The notes beneath the pieces are model-generated. The model saw only the letters and a program-made list of their open reading frames with translations. It was not told the DNA's origin and did not search any database. A program made the translations under genes and the position numbers. DNA of 64,000 nt from Enterobacteriaceae bacterium ESL0689 (GTDB lineage: Bacteria > Pseudomonadota > Gammaproteobacteria > Enterobacterales > Enterobacteriaceae): positions 434,001 through 498,000 of the forward strand of contig JAQTIF010000001.1 of the NCBI GenBank assembly GCA_029433525.1, read 5' to 3'. Each line of letters starts with the position of its first letter. Position 1 is the stretch's first letter. Below, piece after piece: positions 1-10,247 of the stretch.

Positions 1-192
1 AAACAAGTTACATAATACCGGCATGCTATATCCTTCAGTATTTTCAAAAAGCAGCGCTGGCCCTCCAGCCCGTAAAGTACGATCTGCAATTTCAGTGATC
101 TCAAGATATGGATCGACTGGCAGGGATATTCTTTTCAGTTCCCCTTGTTGTTCCAGCAATGTCAGAAAATCGCGTAGATCATGATATTTCAT
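1..192 (-). CDS. ubiD: UbiD, 3-octaprenyl-4-hydroxybenzoate decarboxylase (N-terminal part, cut by window edge)
   Basis: The minus-strand reading from the ATG at 190-192 gives 64 residues that match the start of enterobacterial UbiD, including the stretches [18 protein letters not shown] and [20 protein letters not shown]. UbiD decarboxylates the polyprenyl-hydroxybenzoate ring in ubiquinone synthesis and uses the prenylated flavin made by UbiX. An in-frame TAA lies two codons before this ATG, which fixes the start, and a GAGG ribosome-binding sequence lies about 13 bases ahead of it. The gene is divergent from rfaH, as in E. coli. The rest of the gene, and probably fre, lies outside the window. 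Confidence 0.93.
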   Translation of the reverse strand, partial: MKYHDLRDFLTLLEQQGELKRISLPVDPYLEITEIADRTLRAGGPALLFENTEGYSMPVLCNLF

Positions 193-467
193 AGCGTTAT
201 TATTGACCTCTAAACGGATAGCTGAATATACCTGTAATCATTCAGGTTGCCTCGAAATGCTCAGCCAGGAAATCAGCGATAGCATGCAGCACATAACCTG
301 CACAGAAGCAGTTTGAATTTGAGGGATACGCTACTGGCCAGAACCAATATCGTATTGTCATTCAATGTGACATAAAACATCATACCATTTTGATTTTACT
401 CATTTGGCTTTCGCTATCACTACCAGATTTTGTTATGCTTTCTGGCCGTAGAATGGAAAAGGTTATT

Positions 468-956
468 ATGCAAGCCTGGTATTTACTATACTGCAAACGT
501 GGACAAATTCAGCGTGCTCTGGAACATCTCCAGCGCCAGACGGTGGATTGCCTGTTGCTGACCACCACGGTAGAAAAAATTATTCGTGGCAAACGCATGA
601 CTGTTACAGAACCACTATTCCCTAATTATCTGTTTGTCGAATTCGATCCAGAGATTATCCACACGACGACCATCAGCGCGACACGTGGCGTCAAATGTTT
701 CGTTCGCTTTGGCGCACAACCGGTCATTGTCCCCTCTACTATTATCCACCAGCTATCTACCTATAAGCCAGAAAGTATTACTGATCCCCAGACACCCTAC
801 GAAGGCGATGATGTCCTGATTACCGATGGTGCATTTGCGGGTCTGCAAGCGATATTTAGCGAGCCAGATGGTGAAACACGTTCTATTTTACTGCTGAGCC
901 TGCTTAATCAACAGATACGTAAAAGTGTCAAAAATACAGACTTTCAGAAAGTCTGA
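468..956 (+). CDS. rfaH: RfaH, operon-specific transcription antiterminator
   Basis: This NusG paralogue is recruited to RNA polymerase paused at ops sites. It suppresses Rho termination and couples translation in long surface-polysaccharide, haemolysin and conjugation operons. The ORF is open further upstream, but the protein that aligns with E. coli RfaH starts at the ATG at 468 ([13 protein letters not shown]) and has the usual 162 residues. Residues 1-100 form the NGN domain ([22 protein letters not shown]). Residues about 110-162 are the KOW-type, fold-switching tail. It is convergent with tatC. tatD, which separates the two in E. coli, is absent here. Confidence 0.95.
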   Translation: MQAWYLLYCKRGQIQRALEHLQRQTVDCLLLTTTVEKIIRGKRMTVTEPLFPNYLFVEFDPEIIHTTTISATRGVKCFVRFGAQPVIVPSTIIHQLSTYKPESITDPQTPYEGDDVLITDGAFAGLQAIFSEPDGETRSILLLSLLNQQIRKSVKNTDFQKV

Positions 957-1018
957 CGATATCACTCAGGCTAATTTCAGCATCACTCGTAAACCACCGC
1001 GATGATCATTAATCGCAG

Positions 1019-1048
1019 ATCACCTGCCAGCATGCACTGGCAGGTGAT
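1019..1048. terminator. Hairpin between convergent rfaH and tatC
   Basis: A perfect 12-base stem, ATCACCTGCCAG paired with CTGGCAGGTGAT around a 6-base loop, lies 62 bases past the rfaH stop and ends 4 bases before the tatC stop. The position suits a bidirectional terminator, but neither side has a clean T-run, so intrinsic termination is inferred from the stem alone. Confidence 0.5.
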
Positions 1049-1052
1049 GATA

Positions 1053-1829
1053 TTACTCTTGTTTTTGGCTTTCCATTGCTTCAGTCTCTGCGTCTTCATC
1101 ACGGGTGAGACGTTTACCGGTATAGAAGCGCGCAAAGAAAACCCCAATCTCAAACAAGCAGTACATCGGGATAGCCAGTAACGTTTGCGAGAACACATCC
1201 GGTGGTGTCAGTAACATACCAATGACAAATGCTCCCACCAGTACGTAAGGCCGCTGCTTACGCAACTGTTCTGGTGTCGTCACTCCTATCCAGCACAGCA
1301 GTACAATGGCAACAGGCACTTCAAATGACACACCAAAAGCCATAAATAACGCCATGACAAAATCAAGATAGCTGCGAATATCCGTAGAAACCTGCACGCC
1401 TTCTGGCGCAGCATGGGTCAGAAAACCGAACGCCAGCGGGAATACAACGAAATAAGCAAACGCCATACCGATATAAAATAAAAGGGTACTGGAAACTAAT
1501 AGCGGTAGCACCAGGCGCTGCTCATGTTTATATAAGGCGGGAGCAACAAATGCCCAGACCTGATAGAGAATCACCGGCACTGACAGGATAACCGATACCA
1601 TAAAGGTCAGTTTAATCGGCGTAAAGAAAGGTGAAGCTACATCGGTAGCAATCATCGTCGCACCCGTCGGCATCTGCCGGATAAGCGGCGCGGATACCAG
1701 CTGATAAATATCGTTGGAAAAATAAACCAACGCCAGAAAAATCACAGTAATTGCGATAATGCTGTTGATCAGGCGCTTACGCAGCTCAATCAAATGCCCA
1801 ATGAGTGGTTGAGTATCATCTACGCCCAT
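1053..1829 (-). CDS. tatC: TatC, twin-arginine translocase receptor subunit
   Basis: Polytopic inner-membrane protein (258 residues, the same length as E. coli) that with TatB recognises the RR signal peptide of folded export substrates. Six hydrophobic helices are visible. The conserved N-terminal tail HLIELRKRL and the segment [16 protein letters not shown], which carries the signal-binding glutamate, are present, as is [10 protein letters not shown] near the fifth helix. It starts two bases after the tatB stop and is the last gene of the tatABC set. The tatD nuclease gene that normally follows is missing. Confidence 0.96.
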   Translation of the reverse strand: MGVDDTQPLIGHLIELRKRLINSIIAITVIFLALVYFSNDIYQLVSAPLIRQMPTGATMIATDVASPFFTPIKLTFMVSVILSVPVILYQVWAFVAPALYKHEQRLVLPLLVSSTLLFYIGMAFAYFVVFPLAFGFLTHAAPEGVQVSTDIRSYLDFVMALFMAFGVSFEVPVAIVLLCWIGVTTPEQLRKQRPYVLVGAFVIGMLLTPPDVFSQTLLAIPMYCLFEIGVFFARFYTGKRLTRDEDAETEAMESQKQE

Positions 1830-1831
1830 AT

Positions 1832-2281
1832 TTACGATTTATCACTTGATTCAGTAGAGGGATCGGTAGCGGTTACCATACTGTCGTCTTCTTTGCTGGC
1901 TGTGAGCGATTCAGATGGTACGGTATTTTCCTTCACCACCGGGTTATGAAGGGTATTTGCTTCGTCACTTTCTTTCTCAGGTTCATGAAGGGAGTAAGAG
2001 CGTTTCATGGATTCTGCCACCTGGCGGAGTTCATCCATCGACTCTTTTAGTTCCGGCGTCAGATTATCCAGGCTTGCCTTTTCTACTTTCTTCAGACTCT
2101 CCTGAAACTCCTGCAATTTTAATTCCTGAGTGATCTCATTTTGTACAGTAGCAGCCAGCGATCGCAGGGTACGAATCCAGGTCGCTACCGTTCTTACTGC
2201 CACAGGCAACCGCTGTGGTCCCAGTACGATGAGACTGATCACAAAGACTAAAAGTAGTTCACTAAAACCAATATCGAACAC
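1832..2281 (-). CDS. tatB: TatB, twin-arginine translocase subunit
   Basis: TatB bridges TatC and TatA at the inner membrane. The protein starts with GTG, as in E. coli, and reads [21 protein letters not shown]. The single N-terminal helix carries the conserved Glu8 and is followed by the GPQRLP hinge and an amphipathic helix. At 149 residues it is shorter than the roughly 171 of E. coli because of the poorly conserved acidic tail, which ends in SSDKS. It lies three bases after tatA and two before tatC, so the genes are probably translated together. Confidence 0.95.
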   Translation of the reverse strand: MFDIGFSELLLVFVISLIVLGPQRLPVAVRTVATWIRTLRSLAATVQNEITQELKLQEFQESLKKVEKASLDNLTPELKESMDELRQVAESMKRSYSLHEPEKESDEANTLHNPVVKENTVPSESLTASKEDDSMVTATDPSTESSDKS

Positions 2282-2284
2282 GAA

Positions 2285-2536
2285 TTATACCTGCTCTTTG
2301 TCGTGATGTTTTACTTCATCTTTTGTGGTATCATCTTGTTTATTAACAATATGTTCAGCCATAAAATCAGCATCCTGCGTGTCCTCTTTCGATGGTTCAT
2401 CATCACTCATCGCTTTTTTAAAGCCTTTGATCGATGCACCCAAATCTGACCCCAGCGAACTCAGTTTTCTGGTACCGAAAATCAGAATCACAATGACCGC
2501 AACAATTAATAACTTTCCAATACTGATACTACCCAT
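2285..2536 (-). CDS. tatA: TatA, twin-arginine translocase pore-forming subunit
   Basis: An 83-residue protein that oligomerises to form the protein-conducting assembly of the Tat pathway. It has one N-terminal transmembrane helix ([17 protein letters not shown]), the FGTRKL hinge, an amphipathic helix ([20 protein letters not shown]) and a charged tail ending in HDKEQV, all as in E. coli TatA (89 residues). It lies 146 bases downstream of ubiB and directly ahead of tatB. The ubiE-ubiJ-ubiB-tatABC order is the standard enterobacterial one. Confidence 0.95.
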   Translation of the reverse strand: MGSISIGKLLIVAVIVILIFGTRKLSSLGSDLGASIKGFKKAMSDDEPSKEDTQDADFMAEHIVNKQDDTTKDEVKHHDKEQV

Positions 2537-2682
2537 ACTTCTCCCCTTAATAACCCGTGATCTCTCTACTTATCCTTCAAACTGCTTCTCTGCTGGCTGA
2601 CATGCTGCAATCCCTGCCTGTACTGCGGATGCGCTTCTTATCTGGTTAAGATGACGCAAGCTCTGGATAATTTCAGGTATCA

Positions 2683-4326
2683 TCATCCCTGCATCTTCCA
2701 CCAGCCAATCAGCCAGCTCATCACACCCGCGACGAGAAGCCAGCCAGGTATCATGCCCCATTCCGGGCATTCAATGAAGAGCAGTGTACTACTTAGTAAC
2801 AAAACAGCGCCGATACTAAACAAATAACGCGACTGCCCCTGACGCACACGCAAGATATGAAGATCACGTGTCAGATTGTCGACGCTGGCCTGTAACTGTT
2901 TACTTTGTTGCAATGTCTGGTATACCAGTTCTGGTATTTCCGGCATTTTTTCGATCCAGAAAGGTGATTTTTCTTTAAAAGCCCGTATCAACGATGGGAT
3001 ACCCACCTGCTCTTTAATCCATGACTCAAGAAAAGGCTTCGCTGTTTTCCACAAGTCTAACTGAGGATAGAGCTGTCGACCTACTCCTTCTACGTAAAGT
3101 AACGTTTTTTGCAACAGAACCAATTGCGGCTGAACTTCCATATTAAAACGCCTGGCTGTATTAAACAGGTTCAGCAGTACATGACCAAACGAAATTTCCG
3201 CCAACGGCTTTTCGAAGATGGGCTCACAAACAGTACGAATCGCAAATTCAAACTCTTCAACGTTAGTATCCGCAGGTACCCAGCCAGAATCCACATGCAA
3301 CTCTGCAACTTTATGATAATCGCGGTTGAAAAAAGCGATGAAATTTTCTGCCAGATAACGTTTGTCGTTTTTATTTAACGAACCAACAATGCCACAGTCG
3401 ATCCCAATATATTGCGGATTTCCAGGATGACGATGACTGACAAAAATATTGCCAGGATGCATATCTGCATGAAAGAAGCTGTCACGAAATACCTGAGTGA
3501 AAAAAACCTGCACACCACGTTCCGCCAGCAATTGCATATTCGTTCCCTGTGCTTCCAGCGCAGCAACATCAGAAACCGGAATGCCATATATTCGCTCCAT
3601 CACCAGCATATTTTCACTGCAATAATCCGGGTAAACTTCCGGTATATAGAGCATCGGACTACCTGCGAAGTTACGCCGCAACTGAATGGCATTGGCCGAT
3701 TCACGTAGCAGGTTAAGCTCTCCCAGCAATGTTTTTTCGTATTCACGTACCACTTCCTGTGGGCGTAAGCGACGGCCATCAGGCAATAAACGTGGTACCC
3801 AGCGCGCCAGACGATAGATAAGTTTCATATCCGCTTTAATCACTGGCACGATATCCGGGCGGATCACTTTGATGACCACCTCTTTACCATTTTCTTTCAG
3901 TGTCGCGGTGTGAACCTGAGCGATAGAAGCTGAGGCGAGTGGTTCAATGGAGAAGTCTGTAAACCAGGTTTCGACAGCAAGGCCGCCCATTGCCTGCTCA
4001 ATCTGTTGTTTAGCCAGCTGGCCATTAAAAGGCGTCACCCGATCCTGGAGTAAAGCGAGCTGATCAGCAATATGAGGGGGAAACAGGTCACGACGGGTTG
4101 AAAGCATCTGACCAAATTTTATCCACACCGGGCCTAGTTCCTGGAGTGCCAGGCGTAAACGCTCACCAATGGGTTGATCCGGATGGCGATTCGGTATCCA
4201 AAATAACACTTTTCGCCAGATACGTAACGGCAGCGTAATACGCAATTTGGGAATAAGCTCATCAAGCCCATAACTCAAAAAGGTACGGATAATCAAATAC
4301 AGACGCCGTAACTCTCCTGGGGTCAT
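2683..4326 (-). CDS. ubiB: UbiB, atypical ABC1/ADCK kinase-like ubiquinone biosynthesis protein
   Basis: A 547-residue member of the UbiB/COQ8 family, needed for ubiquinone synthesis; its ATPase activity is thought to help move lipid precursors. Family motifs are visible: the KxGQ signature [12 protein letters not shown], the alanine-rich loop [11 protein letters not shown], the lysine segment [11 protein letters not shown], the catalytic-loop [12 protein letters not shown] and the metal-binding IGIDCGIVG. Two hydrophobic helices at the C-terminus ([16 protein letters not shown] and [17 protein letters not shown]) anchor it in the inner membrane. It overlaps the end of ubiJ by four bases, which suggests translational coupling. 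Confidence 0.96.
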   Translation of the reverse strand: MTPGELRRLYLIIRTFLSYGLDELIPKLRITLPLRIWRKVLFWIPNRHPDQPIGERLRLALQELGPVWIKFGQMLSTRRDLFPPHIADQLALLQDRVTPFNGQLAKQQIEQAMGGLAVETWFTDFSIEPLASASIAQVHTATLKENGKEVVIKVIRPDIVPVIKADMKLIYRLARWVPRLLPDGRRLRPQEVVREYEKTLLGELNLLRESANAIQLRRNFAGSPMLYIPEVYPDYCSENMLVMERIYGIPVSDVAALEAQGTNMQLLAERGVQVFFTQVFRDSFFHADMHPGNIFVSHRHPGNPQYIGIDCGIVGSLNKNDKRYLAENFIAFFNRDYHKVAELHVDSGWVPADTNVEEFEFAIRTVCEPIFEKPLAEISFGHVLLNLFNTARRFNMEVQPQLVLLQKTLLYVEGVGRQLYPQLDLWKTAKPFLESWIKEQVGIPSLIRAFKEKSPFWIEKMPEIPELVYQTLQQSKQLQASVDNLTRDLHILRVRQGQSRYLFSIGAVLLLSSTLLFIECPEWGMIPGWLLVAGVMSWLIGWWKMQG

Positions 4327-4928
4327 TGGCCCTCCAATATTTCCAGCCGTTTTTCCAGCGCTGTCAGTGAATGGTCGGCGGCGGCAACTTCTTCAATAAA
4401 CCAGGCAACCTCCAGCGCGCCGGGCGCCAGACGCAACTCTTCAGTCATCGCCTCTGCTATATGACGACGCTGATACTGTATATTACGTCGCAGGAAACGT
4501 TCTCCACCATGCAGGATTTTGCTGATGCCCTCTGCGACGATATCTCCGGTATAGGGAGAGAGCAATTCTGCCAGATCGAATTCAGCCTGGTCGCATAAAG
4601 TGGCCATATTCTGTACCACTTGCAGATCACCCTGAACCTGTAAATCACCACGACGGATCAGTGTCATAAGCTGTTGGCGATGACGCAGCTGTGGCAGCAC
4701 ACTGAGATGAGTGATGACAGTACAGTCAGTATGACCTTCCCATTCGCTTAATATATCCAGCTGACATTCGCTAAATACCAGTACAACAGGCACTGATAAC
4801 TCTTTCAGCTCAATACGTAACACTTTTCCCAGTAAACGTTGACGAACTGGTTTTAACGCTTTATCACGCCAGAGAACTGTATTCAGTGCAGTTTCAATAC
4901 CGGCCGCGATCAGCGGGGTGAAAGGCAT
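4323..4928 (-). CDS. ubiJ: UbiJ, accessory lipid-binding factor of ubiquinone synthesis
   Basis: A 201-residue SCP2-domain protein. With UbiK it forms an accessory factor of the soluble Ubi complex that handles hydrophobic intermediates. The N-terminal region (residues 1-125, [13 protein letters not shown] onward) is the SCP2-like fold. The C-terminal third, ending in [17 protein letters not shown], is predicted coiled coil. It sits between ubiE (12-base gap) and ubiB (4-base overlap) in the conserved operon. The call rests on sequence resemblance and position. Confidence 0.93.
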   Translation of the reverse strand: MPFTPLIAAGIETALNTVLWRDKALKPVRQRLLGKVLRIELKELSVPVVLVFSECQLDILSEWEGHTDCTVITHLSVLPQLRHRQQLMTLIRRGDLQVQGDLQVVQNMATLCDQAEFDLAELLSPYTGDIVAEGISKILHGGERFLRRNIQYQRRHIAEAMTEELRLAPGALEVAWFIEEVAAADHSLTALEKRLEILEGQ

Positions 4929-4940
4929 AGACTCCCCTTC

Positions 4941-5696
4941 TCAGAACTTATAACCACGATGTAACGCCACAATACCCGCCGTCAGATTATAGTATTCGAC
5001 ATTCTCAAAACCGGCGTCCTGCATCATCACTTTCAGTGTATCCTGATCCGGATGCATACGGATAGATTCCGCCAGATAGCGATAGCTTTCGCTGTCATTT
5101 GCAATCAGTTCCCCTATTCGTGGCAGTATATGGAAAGAATAGGCGTCATAGACTTTGCTCAGTGGCTTAATTATCGGTTTTGAAAACTCCAGTATCAGCA
5201 AACGTCCACCGGGTTTTAGCACACGATATATCGAACTCAGCGCTTTGTCTTTATCAGTCACATTACGCAGACCAAATGAAATCGTCACACAGTCAAACGT
5301 ATTATCGGCAAATGGCAGAGCTTCGGCATTGGCCTGAATGTAATCAACATTACCGATAATGCCGATATTACGGAGTTTCTCACGGCCAGTTTTCAGCATT
5401 GAATCGTTAATATCTGCCAGCATAACACGACCATTATCACCGACCAGTCGGGAAAACTTCGCCGTCAAATCCCCCGTTCCGCCCGCCAGATCCAGAATGG
5501 TATGCCCTTGGTGAACGCCACTGAAATCAATAGTAAAACGCTTCCATAAACGATGAATGCCAAATGACATCAGGTCATTCATCACGTCATATCTTGTCGC
5601 GACAGAATGGAAGACGTGGGCTACCATACCAACCTTCTGATCTTTAGCGACAGTTTTAAAACCAAAGTGTGTTGTTTCTTGTAAATCCTTAGCCAT
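4941..5696 (-). CDS. ubiE: UbiE, ubiquinone/menaquinone C-methyltransferase
   Basis: A SAM-dependent methyltransferase of 251 residues, as in E. coli, acting on demethylmenaquinol and on 2-polyprenyl-6-methoxybenzoquinol. The SAM-binding motif I reads [15 protein letters not shown], motif II-like [15 protein letters not shown] follows, and post-[10 protein letters not shown] is present. The N-terminus [14 protein letters not shown] is characteristic of the family. It heads the ubiE-ubiJ-ubiB run, about 79 bases after the end of rmuC. Confidence 0.97.
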   Translation of the reverse strand: MAKDLQETTHFGFKTVAKDQKVGMVAHVFHSVATRYDVMNDLMSFGIHRLWKRFTIDFSGVHQGHTILDLAGGTGDLTAKFSRLVGDNGRVMLADINDSMLKTGREKLRNIGIIGNVDYIQANAEALPFADNTFDCVTISFGLRNVTDKDKALSSIYRVLKPGGRLLILEFSKPIIKPLSKVYDAYSFHILPRIGELIANDSESYRYLAESIRMHPDQDTLKVMMQDAGFENVEYYNLTAGIVALHRGYKF

Positions 5697-5775
5697 CCTG
5701 GTTGCCTGCTTATCAAGAAAGGATTTGCCGAGTGTAACAGATCCCGCGTATTTCCCCTATGATTCAGCATCACTG

Positions 5776-7227
5776 TTATGGCTTGTCTGATATATCATCA
5801 GATGCTGAAGAAGAGTGTAATTCGCTATTTTCCTGCCCATTTTTATTTTTATCGGGATAATATCCACTACCTTGTTCCGTAGATCGCGCAATTAAATCAG
5901 GATTAATTCTGCGTTTTACCTCAACACCGAGGTTGCGGAATGCCTCTGCCTGGATCAACAGATTGCCACGTCCGGAAGTGAGCTTTTTCATTGCCTGACG
6001 ATAGTTATCCTGTGCTTTATCGAGACTTTGTCCGATATCAGACATATCATCAATGAACAGGCGTATTTTGTCATATAGACGACCTGCACGCTCAGCGATA
6101 TCTTGTGCATTGCGGCTTTGGTGTTCATAGCGCCAGAGATTGGCGATGGTACGCAGTGCCACCAGTAGCGTGGTTGGGCTGACCAGCATAATATTATGCT
6201 GTAATGCTTCGCTAATCAGATCAGGCTGTCTATCTATTGCCAGCAGAAAAGCGGGCTCTAGCGGAATAAACATCAAGACATAATCAAGGGATTGCAAGCC
6301 AGAAAGCTGTTGATAGTCCTTGCGACCCAGCTGGCGGATATGGTTGCGCACTGCGACGATATGTTCCCGTAATGCCTCTTCACGAGTAGGGTCATCTTCC
6401 CCGGCATTAAAATAGCGTTCATAAGCCACCAGGGTCATTTTGGCGTCAATCACCACATCTTTTCCTTGAGGAAGACGCACAATAACGTCAGGCTGCATAC
6501 GCGAACGGTTTTCGGTTTCTATACTGACCTGAGTCTGATACTCATAGCCTTCCCGTAAACCGGAAGCTTCGAGGACGTGCGCTAAAACCACCTCTCCCCA
6601 GTTACCCTGCGTTTTATTATTGCCTTTTAATGCCCGGGTCAGATTCAGTGCTTCCTGAGCCATTCTGGCATTAAGCTGCTGCAGGTTACGCAGTTCATGC
6701 TCCAGGGTATGCCGTTCCCGTGACTCCTGAGCAAAGCTCTCCTGTACCTGACGACGGAAACCATCCAGTTGTTCACGCAATGGCGTCAGCAAGGTGTGTA
6801 AACTCTGACGGTTTTGTTCATCCACCCGACGATTGTTGTGCTCAAAAATACGGTTAGCCAGATTTTCAAACTGCTCATTCAGACGCTGCTCACTATTGAC
6901 CATCTGACGAATTTTATCTTCCGCATGTAACTGCGTCGCTTCCAGACGGGTAGTCGCTTCACGCAGATCCGCCTCCAGAGCGCTATTGATTGCCCGCAGA
7001 TTACGCAGTTCGTTATTCAGCGATTCACACTCATCACGCCAGCCATTTTGCTGGGCGAGCTGTTGACGTGCGGCACTTAGCGCAATATCCAGATCACGCT
7101 GCTCTTCCATCAGAGCAGAACGAATTTGCCAGGATCTTGATTTGGCCAGTAACCAGCCTACTATCAGCCCCACCACCAGCCCCACCATCAATGCCAAAAA
7201 AGAACTTATTATCAGTGAGATATCCAC
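5776..7227 (-). CDS. rmuC: RmuC, DNA recombination-limiting protein
   Basis: RmuC limits rearrangement at short inverted repeats and has a predicted nuclease-like domain. I place the start at the GTG at 7225-7227, because GGGAG lies five bases ahead and the product begins MDISL, close to E. coli MDFSI; the longer reading begins with a TTG. The resulting 483 residues have one N-terminal membrane helix, a long coiled coil (about residues 40-220) and the conserved domain with NWGEVVLAHVLEASGL, PDVIVRLPQGKDVVIDAK and MLVSPTTLLVALRTIA. The C-terminal tail is variable. Confidence 0.92.
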   Translation of the reverse strand: MDISLIISSFLALMVGLVVGLIVGWLLAKSRSWQIRSALMEEQRDLDIALSAARQQLAQQNGWRDECESLNNELRNLRAINSALEADLREATTRLEATQLHAEDKIRQMVNSEQRLNEQFENLANRIFEHNNRRVDEQNRQSLHTLLTPLREQLDGFRRQVQESFAQESRERHTLEHELRNLQQLNARMAQEALNLTRALKGNNKTQGNWGEVVLAHVLEASGLREGYEYQTQVSIETENRSRMQPDVIVRLPQGKDVVIDAKMTLVAYERYFNAGEDDPTREEALREHIVAVRNHIRQLGRKDYQQLSGLQSLDYVLMFIPLEPAFLLAIDRQPDLISEALQHNIMLVSPTTLLVALRTIANLWRYEHQSRNAQDIAERAGRLYDKIRLFIDDMSDIGQSLDKAQDNYRQAMKKLTSGRGNLLIQAEAFRNLGVEVKRRINPDLIARSTEQGSGYYPDKNKNGQENSELHSSSASDDISDKP

Positions 7228-7318
7228 CTGCTCTCCCGGGATTATCAACGCTTAATCTAAAGTAGAATTGTGCTGTACAAACGTCCAGTTGAAAAGATAT
7301 TTTCTGGGAGATATTACG

Positions 7319-7344
7319 CAAAAAAAGCCGGATATTTTCCGGCT
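7319..7344 (-). terminator. Rho-independent terminator of udp
   Basis: On the minus strand AGCCGGA pairs with TCCGGCT around a short T-rich loop and is followed directly by a run of T. It lies about 20 bases after the udp stop and ahead of rmuC, so it should end or attenuate udp transcription. Confidence 0.85.
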
Positions 7345-7364
7345 CAGTGTAAAAAAACGCACAG

Positions 7365-8126
7365 TTACAGCAGGCGACGCGCAGCTTCGACAACAATTTT
7401 TACTGCATGATTCTCGGTTTGTTTTATCGTTTCGATATTCGGTATTTCCTGTTGGGTACGATTCACGATCACGCCGGCAATCATTCCAGCACGCAATCCC
7501 TGGCTGGCACACATTGTCAGAAGTGTCGCCGACTCCATTTCGTAGTTCATGACGCCCATTGACTGCCACTGTTTCATCGACCCCTGAAAACGGCTGACCA
7601 CACGGCCAGAGAAGGTATCATAACGCTCCTGCCCCGGGTAAAAAGTATCCGATGAAGCAGTAACACCAATATGGGGAGTCACGCCGGTCGATTTCGCGGC
7701 TTCCACCAGGGCGGTGGTACAGGCAAAGTCAGCGACGGCAGGATATTCCATCGGGGCAAAATGTAAGCTCGCACCATCAAGACGCACAGAAGCTGTCGTC
7801 ACCAAAATATCCCCGACCTGAATATGTGGCTGAATCGCGCCTGTTGTGCCAATACGCAGGAAAGTACGAATTCCCAGCTGTGCCAGTTCTTCAACGGCAA
7901 TTGACGTTGACGGACCGCCAATTCCGGTCGAGCAAATAATGATCGGTTTTCCCGCCAGCTCTGCACGCCAGGAGGTAAATTCACGATGTGATGCCAGTTT
8001 TACTGGCTTATCCATGAGTGCCGCGATCTTTTCTACACGTTCAGGATCACCAGGAACAATAGCAAGTTGAGCTCCTTGTAAATCTTTTTTGGTGAGGCCA
8101 AGATGAAAAACATCAGATTGAGACAT
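7365..8126 (-). CDS. udp: Udp, uridine phosphorylase
   Basis: Phosphorolysis of uridine to uracil and ribose-1-phosphate in the cytoplasm. The start [16 protein letters not shown] at 8126 gives 253 residues, the E. coli length; the open frame extends 15 codons further without support. Family residues are visible: phosphate-binding [33 protein letters not shown], and the ribose/uracil site QGSMKQWQ and [11 protein letters not shown]. In E. coli it is under CRP/CytR control, and CRP-like sites lie upstream here. Its neighbours metE and ysgA are missing. Confidence 0.97.
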   Translation of the reverse strand: MSQSDVFHLGLTKKDLQGAQLAIVPGDPERVEKIAALMDKPVKLASHREFTSWRAELAGKPIIICSTGIGGPSTSIAVEELAQLGIRTFLRIGTTGAIQPHIQVGDILVTTASVRLDGASLHFAPMEYPAVADFACTTALVEAAKSTGVTPHIGVTASSDTFYPGQERYDTFSGRVVSRFQGSMKQWQSMGVMNYEMESATLLTMCASQGLRAGMIAGVIVNRTQQEIPNIETIKQTENHAVKIVVEAARRLL

Positions 8127-8243
8127 AAAAATTCCTCTACAGGCTGAATGATAAGAAAAGACCCAGCCCATCTAACTTATTAATTTAGAATTGTAATAAC
8201 AATCACCTGTGATAAATATTATGGCAACTACATTCTGTCATTA

Positions 8244-8259
8244 TGAGTGTTATATCACA
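8244..8259 (-). promoter_or_regulatory. Probable CRP site upstream of udp
   Basis: The sequence TGAGT-GTTATA-TCACA has one perfect TCACA half and one degenerate half with the right spacing, about 120 bases upstream of the udp start. A second, weaker half-site (TGTGA at 8208-8212) lies closer. E. coli udp is activated by CRP from two sites with CytR between them, so the arrangement is plausible. Occupancy is inferred. Confidence 0.5.
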
Positions 8260-8334
8260 TTAACCAACAGGGTATCTGTCTGCCATTAATGACAATACAC
8301 CGGGTATCTCTGTCAGTAAAACATCATTATATTT

Positions 8335-8350
8335 AGACGTCCAGATGTTT
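8335..8350 (+). promoter_or_regulatory. Tandem met boxes (MetJ operator) before metR
   Basis: Two adjacent 8-mers, AGACGTCC and AGATGTTT, resemble the MetJ consensus AGACGTCT. Two contiguous boxes are the minimum cooperative operator. They lie about 75 bases ahead of the metR start, so methionine repression of metR is likely. In E. coli this interval also serves metE, which is not present here. Confidence 0.65.
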
Positions 8351-8422
8351 ACACATCCACAATGTGAAGGTACTGTATCGTTCTCAAGCATTCATGCCTG
8401 GTTCCGGGGTGAAAAAATTTTT

Positions 8423-9358
8423 ATGATTGAAATTAAACACCTGAAAACGCTGCAAGCACTGCGTGACAGCGGATCGCTGGCGGGTGCCGCGGCCATTGTC
8501 CATCAAACCCAGTCTGCGTTATCCCACCAGTTCCGCGATCTGGAACAACGGCTTGGCTTTCGTCTGTTTGTACGTAAAAGTCAGCCACTGTGCTTTACAC
8601 CACAAGGGGAGATCCTCCTCCAGCTCGCCACCCAGATCCTGCCGCAAATTCATCACGCGTTGCAAAACTGTCGCCAGCCGCAACGGACTCGTCTGCGTAT
8701 TGCTATTGAGTGTCATAGCTGTATTCAATGGCTGACGCCTGCGCTGGCGAATTTCCGTTATCACTGGCCACACATCGAAGTGGATTTTCAGTCTGGCGTC
8801 ACCTTTGATCCTCAACCGGCCTTGCAACAAAATGAACTGGATCTGGTGATGACATCCGATATCCTGCCAGGCTGTCCTTTGCATTATTCGCCTCTATTTG
8901 ACTTTGAAATGCGGCTGGTGGTGGCGCCACAGCATCCGCTGGCCACCAGGGCGACTATCGCACCAGAAGATCTGGCCACTGAACTGCTGCTGATTTACCC
9001 GGTACAGCACCATCGCCTCGATATCTGGCGACACTTCCTGCAACCCGCCGGGATCACCCCGCAATTAAAAAGCGTTGATAATACGCTGTTGCTCATTCAG
9101 ATGGCCGCCGCACAGATGGGTATTGCCGCGCTGCCACATTGGGTGGTAGAAAACGCGGAACGCCAGGGTCTGGTGGTCACTAAAACCCTGGGCGCAGGAT
9201 TATGGCGTCGGTTGTACGCTGCGGTACGCGATGGCGAGCAGCATCAGCCTGCAATCGAAGCATTTATTCGCTTAGCACGGGAGCACGCCCGCGATCATTT
9301 GCCATTTGTGCGGTGTGCGGCGCGATCCAACGGCGATGAACCCATAGCGAAAGCATGA
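8423..9358 (+). CDS. metR: MetR, LysR-type activator of methionine genes
   Basis: LysR-family regulator that uses homocysteine as co-effector to control metE, metH and related genes. The ATG at 8423 ([19 protein letters not shown]) gives 311 residues against 317 in E. coli; the longer open frame has no family similarity. Residues 1-60 are the winged helix-turn-helix with [20 protein letters not shown]. The rest is the periplasmic-binding-like effector domain, with [16 protein letters not shown] conserved. The end overlaps the convergent bioP/yigM gene by 95 bases. The usual divergent partner metE is missing. Confidence 0.96.
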   Translation: MIEIKHLKTLQALRDSGSLAGAAAIVHQTQSALSHQFRDLEQRLGFRLFVRKSQPLCFTPQGEILLQLATQILPQIHHALQNCRQPQRTRLRIAIECHSCIQWLTPALANFRYHWPHIEVDFQSGVTFDPQPALQQNELDLVMTSDILPGCPLHYSPLFDFEMRLVVAPQHPLATRATIAPEDLATELLLIYPVQHHRLDIWRHFLQPAGITPQLKSVDNTLLLIQMAAAQMGIAALPHWVVENAERQGLVVTKTLGAGLWRRLYAAVRDGEQHQPAIEAFIRLAREHARDHLPFVRCAARSNGDEPIAKA

Positions 9359-10163
9359 TCACCACCGCACCGCTAATAAAGCTCGGCCAGTGGGGTCGTT
9401 GCTGCCAGATAACAAAATTGACCAGCAGCCCGGCAGGAACGTGCATATTATTCATGATCCCCAGCGTCCCCGCGTCTACTTTCGTGGCACCATAATTCCA
9501 CATAAAATAGCCCAGCCCCGAGGCCACAACGCCAAGCCATACCAGCACACCCCACTGCACCGGGGTGGTGGGGAGTTTCTGCGAAGAACCTAGTGTCAGC
9601 CAGGCAATGACGGCGACCAGTAACGCGCCCAGATAAAACCAGGCAAAAGCATTGTATTGTGGCATCGGACGCAATTCCATCAGACGCTTATACCCCACCA
9701 TCCCAATCGCAAAACTGATATTTGATAACTGAACTAATAATAGTCCGGTCCAGAAATGCTCACTAACCTGATCATAACGAATAATCGCCGCTCCCAGTAC
9801 CGCCAGACCGGCACTTAACAAATAGCCCCAGCGTAATTTATGACCACGCAGTAAATCGTAAATCAGGGTGATATAGAGCGGTGTTAATACCGTAAACAAC
9901 AGAAATTCGGAGACCGTTAGATACATATAAGCACGGAACGCCAGCAGATACATGATGCCAAGCTGTATGGCACCGACCAGTATGTAAGCGATGAGCGTCG
10001 ATAATGACTGACCACGAGTGCGTAAAAATGGCAGGAACATCAGCGCGGCCAGGCCTACACGTATCAGTACGGAAAAGTAGCTATCCACACTGCCAGCCAG
10101 GTATTCACCAATTAAGCTAAAAGAAAAAGCCCACAGAATGGTAGTAATGATTAATAACGCCAC
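9264..10163 (-). CDS. bioP: BioP/YigM, EamA-type biotin transporter
   Basis: A 299-residue inner-membrane protein of the drug/metabolite transporter (EamA) superfamily, the same length as E. coli YigM, which imports biotin. About ten hydrophobic helices in two repeats are visible. The conserved segments [19 protein letters not shown] and [18 protein letters not shown] match the orthologue. The start is GTG. The C-terminal coding overlaps the end of metR on the other strand by 95 bases, a tight convergent pair. It belongs to the run bioP-yigL-pldB on this strand. Confidence 0.92.
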   Translation of the reverse strand: MALLIITTILWAFSFSLIGEYLAGSVDSYFSVLIRVGLAALMFLPFLRTRGQSLSTLIAYILVGAIQLGIMYLLAFRAYMYLTVSEFLLFTVLTPLYITLIYDLLRGHKLRWGYLLSAGLAVLGAAIIRYDQVSEHFWTGLLLVQLSNISFAIGMVGYKRLMELRPMPQYNAFAWFYLGALLVAVIAWLTLGSSQKLPTTPVQWGVLVWLGVVASGLGYFMWNYGATKVDAGTLGIMNNMHVPAGLLVNFVIWQQRPHWPSFISGAVVIMLSLWVHRRWIAPHTAQMANDRGRAPVLSE

Positions 10164-10247
10164 AATGAATACTCATCAGGAAAAAGAGCACCCATTGTAG
10201 CGAAGAGCTAAGTTGACATCTGACTAACTAATAATCAGTCGTCAATT

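Noticed and set aside
2570-2770. 66-codon minus-strand ORF in the ubiB-tatA gap
   Set aside because: It overlaps the end of ubiB in another frame, shows no family features and has no ribosome-binding site. The gap is probably untranslated.
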